DNA of 7,597 nucleotides from an uncultured Coriobacteriaceae bacterium (GTDB taxonomy: Bacteria; Actinomycetota; Coriobacteriia; Coriobacteriales; Atopobiaceae). Position numbers and translations under genes: made by a program. The notes below the pieces were generated by a model. That model was not told the origin of the DNA and searched no databases. It saw only the letters and a list, made by a program, of their open reading frames with translations. The stretch is from the NCBI GenBank assembly GCA_902766805.1, contig CACXFF010000146.1, forward strand, positions 1-7,597, read 5' to 3'. This document shows positions 1 through 6,227 of this stretch, in pieces (within the stretch, counting starts at the first letter, position 1; each line of letters starts with the position of its first letter).

Positions 1-1029
1 CCCCATCGCGTGACGCACGGAGTTCTCCACGATGGGCTGGATGAGGAAGCTCGGCACCGGCACCTCGTCGCAGCCTTCTTCGACGTGTTCCACCATCAGG
101 ATGCGGTCGTCGCCAAAACGGGCGTGTTCGAACAACAGATAGCGCCTGGTCTGCTCCAGTTCGCGTTCCAGGGGGATGAGCTGCTCGGACGAATACTCCA
201 GCGTGCGCCGATAGAACACGGCGAAGTCACGCAGCAGGTTGCGGGCGCGCTCGGGGTCGGTCCGCGTGAAGGCCGCGATGGTGTTGATGGTGTTGAACAG
301 GAAATGCGGGTTGATCTGTGCCTGCAGGGCTTTGACCTCGGCCTGCGCCGTGAGCTCGGCCTGACGGTCCAGCGCGTATACCGCGAGCTGGGAGCTCAGG
401 AGCTCGGAAAAGCCGCGGGCGATGGAAAGCTGCGTGCGGTTGATGTCGCGCGGGCGGGCGTAGTACAGCTTGATGGTGCCGATGGGCACGTCGTGGACGA
501 TGAGCGGGGCCACGATACCCGCAACCTTGGTGGATTCCTCCAACGGCGTGCCCGCAAGGATGTCGAAGGGCGTGATGGAGTCGAAGGTCGTCAGCTGGCC
601 GGACTGCAGGACGTCGAAGGTCGCTTGCGTGCGGATGGGTGTGCCCTCGGGGAATTCCTCGTCGCGGTCGCCGACGTAGGCCAAGACGGTCTCGCGGTCG
701 GTGAGCGAGATGGCTGTCGCGCGGGTCTCGGGAAGCAGCAGCGAGCACACGCGCTGTGCCGACTCCACCGTCAGGCCGTTGCGCGTGTCCTCGGCGAGGG
801 CCGTGGCGATGCGCAGGATGCGCTCCGTCTCAAAAGAGCGCATGTCATCGGGCAGGAAGGACAGGATGAACGCCAAGACGGCACCCGAAATGGCACCAAT
901 GCCCGAGATGACGATGAGCGCCGGCACGTCGAGCACCAGGCCCCACACGAACGTCATGACCATCGACGACACGGCAATGGCTGCGGTGACCGCGATAGAA
1001 AGGTCGAAGTTGGTATGTAGCCAACGCAT
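1..1029 (-). CDS. LytS/YpdA-type sensor histidine kinase (3' part cut by window edge)
   Basis: Reading leftward from ATG 1029-1027, the frame stays open to base 1, giving 343 residues without the C-terminal end. Residues about 10-33 and 36-59 are two hydrophobic segments with a very short loop between them. Residues about 70-195 look like the GAF-like sensory domain of LytS proteins, including IGTIKLYYA. The His_kinase (PF06580) region has the phospho-acceptor motif NPHFLFNTINT with His242. The visible end, FLIQPIVENSVRHAMG, is the start of the ATPase domain with the N-box Asn336. Known family role: membrane sensor that autophosphorylates and passes phosphate to a LytTR-type response regulator, which would be expected just beyond the left edge. 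The usual LytS multi-pass membrane domain is absent; only two helices remain. The start overlaps the stop of the upstream gene as TGATG, with GGAGG at 1044-1040 inside that gene, so translation is probably coupled. Family assignment is secure; the signal and exact symbol are not. Confidence 0.93.
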   Translation of the reverse strand, partial: MRWLHTNFDLSIAVTAAIAVSSMVMTFVWGLVLDVPALIVISGIGAISGAVLAFILSFLPDDMRSFETERILRIATALAEDTRNGLTVESAQRVCSLLLPETRATAISLTDRETVLAYVGDRDEEFPEGTPIRTQATFDVLQSGQLTTFDSITPFDILAGTPLEESTKVAGIVAPLIVHDVPIGTIKLYYARPRDINRTQLSIARGFSELLSSQLAVYALDRQAELTAQAEVKALQAQINPHFLFNTINTIAAFTRTDPERARNLLRDFAVFYRRTLEYSSEQLIPLERELEQTRRYLLFEHARFGDDRILMVEHVEEGCDEVPVPSFLIQPIVENSVRHAMG

Positions 1030-4000
1030 CAGACGTCATCCTCCGGGTGGTCAGGCAGCGACAGAGGCGGTTGGATAATGGGGAACGACCTGCTCGAGGA
1101 CTTCTCCTCGGCAAGCTCTTGGCCATCGGCCTCTGCGAGCGAGCCCGCGGCGGGGCTCTCCTGCGCATGCGCGTCATTGGCCATGAGATCGAACGGGCCG
1201 AGAAGCTGCACGTCTCCCCTGTTGGTGTCCGGCTCGTCGTGGGCGAGGTCGTTCACGAAGAACTCAGGCGGCTGTGGGGGCTGCTGCACCATCTGCACTT
1301 CGTCCTGGGCCTGGGCAAAGCTCTCCAATACCGAGACCGAGGTGATTTCTGGCTCCCTTTTGGTCAGGTAGGTCTTGGTCTTGGGCTTGGGCAGGACCTT
1401 GGGGCGACGGGCGGAACGGCCACGGCGGTCGCCCATCTCGTCCAATACGGCGTTCATCCGCTCGCGACGGAGCTGATAAGGCGATTTGGGGCGCTCGGCG
1501 GGCTCCTCGTCTGCCGGAGCGGATTCGGCCGAACTATCCTCGGCGTCGTCGGAGGGTTCCGCGTCAGCCGTCTCGGGCTCGTCGGTGGCGTCCTCTTGCT
1601 CGGCTTCGGGCTCGTCGGTGGACTCGGACTCCGCGGGCTCAGCTGCGGGCTCGTCGGCGGCGGGCTCGGACTCCGCGGGCTCTGCTGCGGGCTCGTCGGC
1701 GCTGTCCTTGGGCTCCGCCGACTCGTCAATGGCCTCGTCGTCGCCTTGCTCGCTTTCCGCGGATGGATTGGGGGCGTCTGCGTCGGCCACGTCTTGTTCG
1801 ACGGCGTCCTGCGCATCGTCGGCGTCCTCGGGAAGTCCCAAGTCCTCCGTGGACGTAGCGGCGGCTTCCTCCTGCTCGGCAGCGTCGGGACCCTCGTTCT
1901 CAGCCAGCTCCTCCGGAGCGTGCTCCGTCTCTTCCGCGGGCGCGTCAGATGCGTCGCCGAGGGACGGGTCATCCGGAGCAACGCCGTCAGCACTGGCAGC
2001 GGCGTCGTCGCGGGCAGTGGGGTCGAGGTCTGTCTCGGTGGGCGCGGCGGGAGGCTCTTCAGACGCGCCACTCTCCTCGGGGTCCGCCAGCGCCTCGACA
2101 GACGCCGCTTCGGCCGCGGGATCCTCCCCAGACGGCACGGGCGATTCCTCGCCCTGTTCCAGTTGCTCTTGCAGGTCGTCATCCACGATGAGATCGACGA
2201 TCTCCTGGGCGTCGGCCTTCTCCATCGTCGCCAAAGAGCGCTGCAGGGCGGCCTCGATCTCCTCACGAGACAGCGGCATGGTGGGCATGATGTCGTCGCT
2301 TAGCAAGAATGCGGGCACGGCAGGGTTCGACGACTGCGTGTTCTCTTCGCTAGAGGCCGCCTCGAGTTCCGCTGCCAAGTCCAGCGGCTCATGCGCGGGG
2401 ATGGCGGACTGCGGCTCCACCACCAGCTCGTACCCCACCGCATCGGGCGAGAGGTCGGGATCGTGCGGGACGGCGTCGACCGGCCGGCGTTCCAGCACGC
2501 CGGTCTTTTCAGAACCGAGCGTCTCCTCGAGTCGCTTCAGGAAATCAGGGAGTTCTACCGTGATTTCCAGGACCGGTACCTGCAGGTATTCCGGAACGAC
2601 ATACTCCTCGCGCGGGCGGGGCTCAGAGACAGGATCTTCCTCCTGGTTCTCTTCTGACTGCGCGACGACTTCATCTTCCGCGGCCTGCGGCTGAGACTGG
2701 GACTCCGCGGGGGCCTGTGCCTGGTCCTCCGGCGCCTCATCGGCATCTGGGGCTTCCACGGCCGGCAAGACGACGGACTCCACCTCTTCGGGCTCGGCCG
2801 TATCCCTCGGGGCTTCCTCATCGTGGTCGGCGTGCTCCTGGTGAGGATCGTCAGCGTCGGCGGCCTCTTGGGCTTCCGGTATTTCCGCCGCCTCCTCCGC
2901 CTCGGGCTCTCCCCCGTCCTGCGTATCCTCCTGCTCGTCTACGTCGGCAGGGACAAGCGACGCTTCTTCCTCGTCGGGAAACGATTCAGACGGTGCTTGC
3001 TCTGCCGTCGCCTCCTGTTCCTCACTGTGTTCCACAGCGGGAACAACAGCTTCCTCATCGCTCTCCAGCTGTGTACCAGTCTCCGTGTCAGATTGGGACA
3101 CACCTTCGTCTACCTGCGCTTCTGTAGACTCCAAATCCGTAGACTCTGCGGGTTCTCCTTCTGACGGAGCCCCTGCATCCTGTTCGTCCGTCTCAACGTC
3201 CGGTTCGTCGCCCTCCGCCTCGAACGCAGGCAGCTCATCGTGCTCTTCGGCAGGTTGCTCTTGGGTAGGACGGCGGGAGGGCGCCCCGGCACCTTCCGTA
3301 GAGGAGCGCACCTCTTCCAAAAAAGATGCCATCTGCGCCTGGCGTTCCTCGCGCGCGGGATCGACCTCGTCCTGCTCTTCGACCTGCGTGCGCGGGAAAA
3401 AGGCAGGGATGGACGAGCCTCCCGCCGGCTCTTCAACCTGCGGGATCCAATCGACGGGCTCACTGCCCTCGACCTCGCCATCGGATGGGTATCCGTACCG
3501 GCGCTCCTGTTCCTCGCGTACGATCTGCGGGGCGCGGTACAGCCTGCGCGCGAGCCTCTCGTCGTTCCAAAGCTCCACCATCACCTGCGGCCAGTAGGTC
3601 TGGAACTTGAGATAGGACTGCGCATGGGCGGCCGCGTAGGCATAGGCATCCTTGCGTCCCCTGGTCAGGATGTGCAGGTAGGCCTCGTGTTCTTCATAGA
3701 ACAGCGCGCGGAAAAATGCCGTTTTGGCAATCCTGCCGTCGAGCTCGTCGCTCAGCCAAGGCCCGGGATACGGCATGAGGCTCTCGGCCGTGACCTGGTG
3801 CAGGCCGATGATGGTATTGGCCGTACGCAGCTTCTCCTGCTGGTAAATCCAACGGTACACGTCTTGTTCGAAACGACCGGCGCGCGAGGGCGTGTTGGGA
3901 GGACGGTGCACGACGCACCACTGGTTGTCGAACCATACGTCGAAACCGTACATGCGCAGGTCAAGCAGGTAGTCGAGATCCTCGCCACGCGTGATGTAGG

Positions 4001-4718
4001 GATCGAAGCCCACCCGGGTGAACGCTTCGGCATGCAGCGAGAAACACCCGCCCGTCAGGATGTTGGACCGACTGATGCGCGTGGTGTTGAGCGCACGATT
4101 CATCCACATGTTGAAGAGCGGCCGCTTGTTCCACCAGCGGTCATACCACGCGGGCGAAACGGCCGTGGCATACGGAGAATCGTCTTGGTTGAGGAAGTAG
4201 CCCGTTTTGGCGATCACCGGGAGATCCTGACGGGTCATATGTCCCAAGCCGTAGACGGCATCCACGAGGAATTCGGGGGACGTGATGATCTCGTCGTCGT
4301 CCAGGAACACGACCGCGTCATGTCCAAGCACGGCCGCCACCAGCAGGCCCATGTTCTTGATGGCACCATAGCCGCGCAAACTCACGGTGTCGCCATCCAG
4401 ATCGGGAGAGATCTGGGCGAGGGCAGTCTGGATCACCCAAGACTCCGCCGCCGAGACCACGAACGGATTGAGACGACTGTGCTGTGAGCAGATCTCTTCC
4501 ACGCGAGCCCTCGCCTCGGGCTCATCGTCGTTGCTGGCTACGAGCAGCACGATCACGCGCGTGATGCCGCGTACAGGCTCCAGCGAGTCCAGGCAACGCG
4601 CGAGCTCGGGTTCGGTAGCGTTGAGGGGTGTGGCATGGTCGTACACACCCGGTTCGGTCGTGCGTGCACCACGATCGTTGCGAGCCCAATAGCTCGGAAT
4701 GACTATCACGGGATTCAC
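1029..4718 (-). CDS. Glycosyltransferase (GT2/GT-A-like) with giant acidic disordered tail
   Basis: Encodes 1229 residues. Residues 1-405 look like a nucleotide-sugar glycosyltransferase of GT-A fold: first strand NPVIVIPSYW, metal-binding DxD-type motif FLDDDEII (Asp140-Asp142), GGCFSLH, and the acidic motif RGEDLDYL (Glu246-Asp247) as candidate catalytic or acceptor region. The GT2 label comes from motif order; donor and acceptor are unknown. There is no signal peptide or membrane helix, so the enzyme is probably cytoplasmic. From about residue 410 to 1075 the chain is dominated by E, D, A, P and S. A better-ordered island lies at about 700-857, with a predicted helical stretch at 817-857. 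R1076 begins a basic patch (RPKSPYQLRRER) followed by a mixed tail ending PLSLPDHPEDDV. I chose GTG 4718-4716 because AGGAGG lies 6 nt upstream; the longer frame to TTG 4751 adds 11 residues that overlap this ribosome site. It is first in a unit with the sensor kinase. Confidence 0.9.
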   Translation of the reverse strand: MNPVIVIPSYWARNDRGARTTEPGVYDHATPLNATEPELARCLDSLEPVRGITRVIVLLVASNDDEPEARARVEEICSQHSRLNPFVVSAAESWVIQTALAQISPDLDGDTVSLRGYGAIKNMGLLVAAVLGHDAVVFLDDDEIITSPEFLVDAVYGLGHMTRQDLPVIAKTGYFLNQDDSPYATAVSPAWYDRWWNKRPLFNMWMNRALNTTRISRSNILTGGCFSLHAEAFTRVGFDPYITRGEDLDYLLDLRMYGFDVWFDNQWCVVHRPPNTPSRAGRFEQDVYRWIYQQEKLRTANTIIGLHQVTAESLMPYPGPWLSDELDGRIAKTAFFRALFYEEHEAYLHILTRGRKDAYAYAAAHAQSYLKFQTYWPQVMVELWNDERLARRLYRAPQIVREEQERRYGYPSDGEVEGSEPVDWIPQVEEPAGGSSIPAFFPRTQVEEQDEVDPAREERQAQMASFLEEVRSSTEGAGAPSRRPTQEQPAEEHDELPAFEAEGDEPDVETDEQDAGAPSEGEPAESTDLESTEAQVDEGVSQSDTETGTQLESDEEAVVPAVEHSEEQEATAEQAPSESFPDEEEASLVPADVDEQEDTQDGGEPEAEEAAEIPEAQEAADADDPHQEHADHDEEAPRDTAEPEEVESVVLPAVEAPDADEAPEDQAQAPAESQSQPQAAEDEVVAQSEENQEEDPVSEPRPREEYVVPEYLQVPVLEITVELPDFLKRLEETLGSEKTGVLERRPVDAVPHDPDLSPDAVGYELVVEPQSAIPAHEPLDLAAELEAASSEENTQSSNPAVPAFLLSDDIMPTMPLSREEIEAALQRSLATMEKADAQEIVDLIVDDDLQEQLEQGEESPVPSGEDPAAEAASVEALADPEESGASEEPPAAPTETDLDPTARDDAAASADGVAPDDPSLGDASDAPAEETEHAPEELAENEGPDAAEQEEAAATSTEDLGLPEDADDAQDAVEQDVADADAPNPSAESEQGDDEAIDESAEPKDSADEPAAEPAESEPAADEPAAEPAESESTDEPEAEQEDATDEPETADAEPSDDAEDSSAESAPADEEPAERPKSPYQLRRERMNAVLDEMGDRRGRSARRPKVLPKPKTKTYLTKREPEITSVSVLESFAQAQDEVQMVQQPPQPPEFFVNDLAHDEPDTNRGDVQLLGPFDLMANDAHAQESPAAGSLAEADGQELAEEKSSSRSFPIIQPPLSLPDHPEDDV
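1623..1706 (-). repeat. Two-copy 42-bp tandem repeat inside the acidic tail
   Basis: Two adjacent 42-bp units (1623-1664 and 1665-1706) are nearly identical at the DNA level over their first 37 bases, with one visible difference (ctcagct versus ctctgct). They encode two 14-residue units built on EPAAEPAESE at about residues 1005-1032. The DNA-level identity, beyond amino-acid similarity, points to a recent in-frame duplication of the low-complexity tail. Confidence 0.8.
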
Positions 4719-4724
4719 AACGCA

Positions 4725-4730
4725 CCTCCT
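4725..4730 (-). promoter_or_regulatory. Ribosome binding site deciding the glycosyltransferase start
   Basis: On the minus strand AGGAGG (4730-4725) is followed by a 6-nt spacer and GTG at 4718-4716. The first residues from this GTG (NPVIVIPSYW) are the expected first beta strand of a GT-A domain. This argues against the upstream TTG at 4751, which would place the Shine-Dalgarno site inside the coding region. Confidence 0.85.
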
Positions 4731-4801
4731 GTCACTGCGAACGCCCATCAACCGGGTCCCCGCCTACGGACCACCACGGTCAGCGAGTAGCCCTCACGCT
4801 C

Positions 4802-4831
4802 GATTCAATCCATTCATGCAGTCATTCATTC
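4802..4831. repeat. Clustered ATTCA repeats upstream of the glycosyltransferase/kinase unit
   Basis: Within 30 bases there are three ATTCA elements: GATTCAATC (4802-4810), CATTCAT (4811-4817) and CATTCATTC (4823-4831). The first and third match at 7 of 9 positions and are 21 bp apart, two helical turns; the second and third share CATTCAT at a 12-bp step. LytTR response regulators are known to bind pairs of about 9-bp direct repeats with roughly 21-bp centre spacing, and the unit controlled here contains a LytS-type kinase. The link is suggestive only. Confidence 0.35.
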
Positions 4832-4833
4832 TA
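4828..4833 (-). promoter_or_regulatory. Weak -10 candidate (TAGAAT) for the leftward unit
   Basis: On the minus strand TAGAAT at 4833-4828 matches the sigma-70 -10 consensus at 5 of 6 bases and lies about 110 nt before the glycosyltransferase GTG. No good -35 is found 16-18 bp upstream; the inverted repeat at 4845-4861 covers that position. An activator-dependent promoter is possible, but this could also be chance. Confidence 0.3.
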
Positions 4834-4844
4834 GCGCAGGGCGA

Positions 4845-4861
4845 TGGCTCGACGTGAGCCA
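4845..4861. promoter_or_regulatory. Perfect inverted repeat in the divergent intergenic region, candidate operator
   Basis: TGGCTC (4845-4850) and GAGCCA (4856-4861) are exact reverse complements separated by 5 bases. The symmetric 6-5-6 layout suits binding of a dimeric regulator. It lies between the divergent glycosyltransferase and phospholipase-family genes, about where the -35 region of the weak leftward -10 candidate at 4833-4828 would be. No T-tract follows on either strand, so a terminator is unlikely. The operator role is an inference. Confidence 0.45.
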
Positions 4862-4879
4862 AGGCCGATGTCTCACAAG

Positions 4880-4904
4880 TCTTTCTCCCCTCTTTCCCCT
4901 TTCC
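4880..4904 (+). other. 25-nt pure pyrimidine tract upstream of the phospholipase-family gene
   Basis: All 25 bases from 4880 to 4904 are C or T on the plus strand, arranged as alternating short runs of T and C. It lies about 80 nt before the chosen start at 4983. If transcribed, it would be an unstructured C/U-rich leader element. Nothing else in the window resembles it. Confidence 0.6.
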
Positions 4905-4982
4905 ACAAGGACAAGGCCATCGTCCGCCTGGCGGTGTAGTATGGGTTGCGTCTCCTGTCAGCTGCGTCGTTTGGATGGCACC

Positions 4983-5939
4983 ATGCCCGCGCTCATCACG
5001 CATCACCTTTTTGGCGAGTCCGTCGCGCCCGCGCTCAAGAACCATCTCACCAGCCAAGAGGACGTGCTTGCGTTTCTTCTGGGCAACCAGGGTCCCGACC
5101 CGCTGTTCTTCCGTTTCATGCTGCCGGTGCCTTCTGTCATCAAACGCACGTCACGCCTGGGAAGCCTCATGCACAGGACCCAGATGAGCGCTTTTTTTGA
5201 TGCGCTGCGCGAGGCTATCGTCAGTGTTCCCGCCAGCGACCAGAGCACGGCGCGGGCTTGGGCGCTCGGCATGCTAGGCCACTATGCTCTCGACCGGCGC
5301 GCACACCCCTACGTCTATGCGCGCCAGTACGAGATCACGCGCGCGCACGTAGGATTAGACCAGGCAGGTTCGCAGGTACACGCCTTGATCGAGTCGGAGC
5401 TGGACTCCTTCATGCTCTGGATCGAGCGCGGGGCCACCGTAGAAGAGCGGCCTCCCGTGAACACCCTCAACCACACCGATCACATCGACCGCGTGGCGGG
5501 CTCGCTTCTCTCCCAGGTGGTCTACGCTGTGTGGGGCCAGCACATCGACGCGAAGCTCTATGGCAAGTGCGTCGATGACATGCGCAGTGTGTACACCTTC
5601 ATAGAGCCGCTGGGCTCGCGCGGATCGTTGGCACTCGGCCGCCTGGAACAGCTGATACGCCATGACCACCCGCTCCTTTCGTCCCTCGCCCACCCGGTGG
5701 TCGAGACCGACGAGTGCATCTGGTCCAACATGGGACACACCGAGTGGCACGACGTCATGACCGGAGAGCCCTCACATGACTCCTTCTTGGACCTCTTCAC
5801 GCTGGCCGAGCAGGAATATCCCGACCTCATGAAGCTGTTTTTGGACGGGGCGCCGGGCGAGCTCATCACGCAACACCTGGATTACGGTGGAATCTACCGC
5901 GAGGACGAGCAGGTGGCTGCGGTGCTCCCCACCCAGTGA
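4983..5939 (+). CDS. Zinc-dependent phospholipase C family protein, cytoplasmic
   Basis: Encodes 318 residues starting MPALITHHLFGE, the typical opening of the Zn_dep_PLPC family (PF00882). Candidate zinc ligands follow the order known from Bacillus cereus phospholipase C: His7/His8, Asp39 in GPDPLFF, His64, His100-x3-Asp104-x3-His108 in GHYALDRRAHP, and His133-x3-Glu137 in HALIE. All are present, so the metal site looks intact. Unlike the secreted toxin-like enzymes there is no signal peptide, so it probably acts in the cytoplasm or at the inner membrane face; the substrate of this branch is not established. The frame is open further upstream (an ATG at 4941 and back to 4854), but I chose 4983 for the family-typical N-terminus. 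The Shine-Dalgarno before it is poor (GGATGG close to the start), which leaves the start moderately uncertain. It is divergent from the glycosyltransferase unit, and no convincing terminator follows. Confidence 0.88.
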   Translation: MPALITHHLFGESVAPALKNHLTSQEDVLAFLLGNQGPDPLFFRFMLPVPSVIKRTSRLGSLMHRTQMSAFFDALREAIVSVPASDQSTARAWALGMLGHYALDRRAHPYVYARQYEITRAHVGLDQAGSQVHALIESELDSFMLWIERGATVEERPPVNTLNHTDHIDRVAGSLLSQVVYAVWGQHIDAKLYGKCVDDMRSVYTFIEPLGSRGSLALGRLEQLIRHDHPLLSSLAHPVVETDECIWSNMGHTEWHDVMTGEPSHDSFLDLFTLAEQEYPDLMKLFLDGAPGELITQHLDYGGIYREDEQVAAVLPTQ

Positions 5940-6110
5940 GGTCCAAGGCATCCCTGCCGATCACACCTAGCAGTCTGACCGCGCAGCCAACACGATCATG
6001 TCTTGTGCACCGCCCCGGCCCCATCCGCACGGGTGCGCGTGGCACTCGCTGTGTCTTCGGGCTTTTGCGTGACGCACGTGCACACGGACGGTGATGGCGT
6101 AACGGCACAG
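5940..6110. other. Intergenic stretch with no recognised gene or clear terminator
   Basis: I find only short, weak inverted repeats here: GGCA/TGCC near 5948-5959, GTGC/GCAC around 6036-6050, and the 8-bp palindrome GCACGTGC at 6074-6081. None is followed by a T-tract at the right distance. A minus-strand frame through here (6159-5866) lacks a ribosome site and runs into the phospholipase-family gene. How transcription of the upstream gene ends is not evident. Confidence 0.5.
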
Positions 6111-6120
6111 TTGTGGACAT

Positions 6121-6131
6121 TGTGGTACACA
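6121..6131. promoter_or_regulatory. Candidate operator half 1: TGTGGTACACA
   Basis: TGTG-GTA-CACA has perfect 4-bp inverted arms and contains GGTACACA (6124-6131), repeated exactly at 6178-6185. It ends 3 bases before the -35 element. A partial direct repeat of TTGTGG (6111-6116 and 6120-6125, a 9-bp step) precedes it. The position upstream of the promoter of an RHH protein gene fits an autoregulatory site. Confidence 0.4.
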
Positions 6132-6134
6132 GTT

Positions 6135-6164
6135 TTGCATTTGGGCTGGAATGCGTCATACTAT
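6135..6164 (+). promoter_or_regulatory. Sigma-70-like promoter for the RHH gene
   Basis: TTGCAT (6135-6140) and TACTAT (6159-6164) are separated by 18 bp. They match the -35 consensus at 3 of 6 and the -10 at 4 of 6 positions. Transcription would begin near 6171, giving a leader of about 57 nt before the ATG at 6228. It is the best promoter candidate in the window. Confidence 0.5.
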
Positions 6165-6176
6165 CTCTGACCCATT

Positions 6177-6188
6177 AGGTACACACCT
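6177..6188. promoter_or_regulatory. Candidate operator half 2: AGGTACACACCT
   Basis: AGGT-ACAC-ACCT has perfect 4-bp inverted arms and contains the second exact copy of GGTACACA (6178-6185), 54 bp from the first. It lies just downstream of the predicted transcription start near 6171, so occupancy would block transcription. Together the two copies bracket the promoter. Confidence 0.4.
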
Positions 6189-6227
6189 TGGGCATAGGTC
6201 AAGCGTGCGTGTGAACGGAGCCCCATC

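Noticed and set aside
10..1020. 336-residue plus-strand ORF
   Set aside because: Antisense to the histidine kinase, whose PHFLFN and QPIVEN motifs are unmistakable; the plus-strand product has no recognisable motif and a composition typical of GC-rich shadows.
1600..1720. CRISPR-like or minisatellite array
   Set aside because: Only two adjacent units without spacers, in frame with the acidic coding sequence; it is an intragenic tandem repeat.
1454..2266. 270-residue minus-strand ORF rich in Arg and Pro
   Set aside because: A +1/-1 frame shadow of the acidic tail on the same strand. It lacks a good start and family resemblance.
1047..2694. Two long plus-strand ORFs (418 and 402 residues; one Ser-rich, one Gly/Leu/Arg-rich)
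   Set aside because: Antisense to the acidic tail. Repeated GAG/GAA/GCG-type codons read in reverse automatically give Ser-, Leu- and Gly-rich open frames without stops. No ribosome site supports them.
3240..4487. 415-residue plus-strand ORF
   Set aside because: Antisense to the glycosyltransferase domain with its DDD and GED motifs; no motif or ribosome site of its own.
4794..5057. 87-residue minus-strand ORF across the divergent promoter region
   Set aside because: Runs over the family-typical N-terminus of the phospholipase-family protein and covers the regulatory repeats; no ribosome site or domain.
6035..6066. Possible terminator with a TTTT run at 6063-6066 after the phospholipase-family gene
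   Set aside because: The nearest hairpin (GTGC/GCAC) is short and about 15 nt from the T run, so it does not meet the layout of an intrinsic terminator.
5866..6159. 97-residue minus-strand ORF in the gap after the phospholipase-family gene
   Set aside because: No Shine-Dalgarno, overlaps the end of the real gene, and its start lies inside the promoter of the RHH gene.
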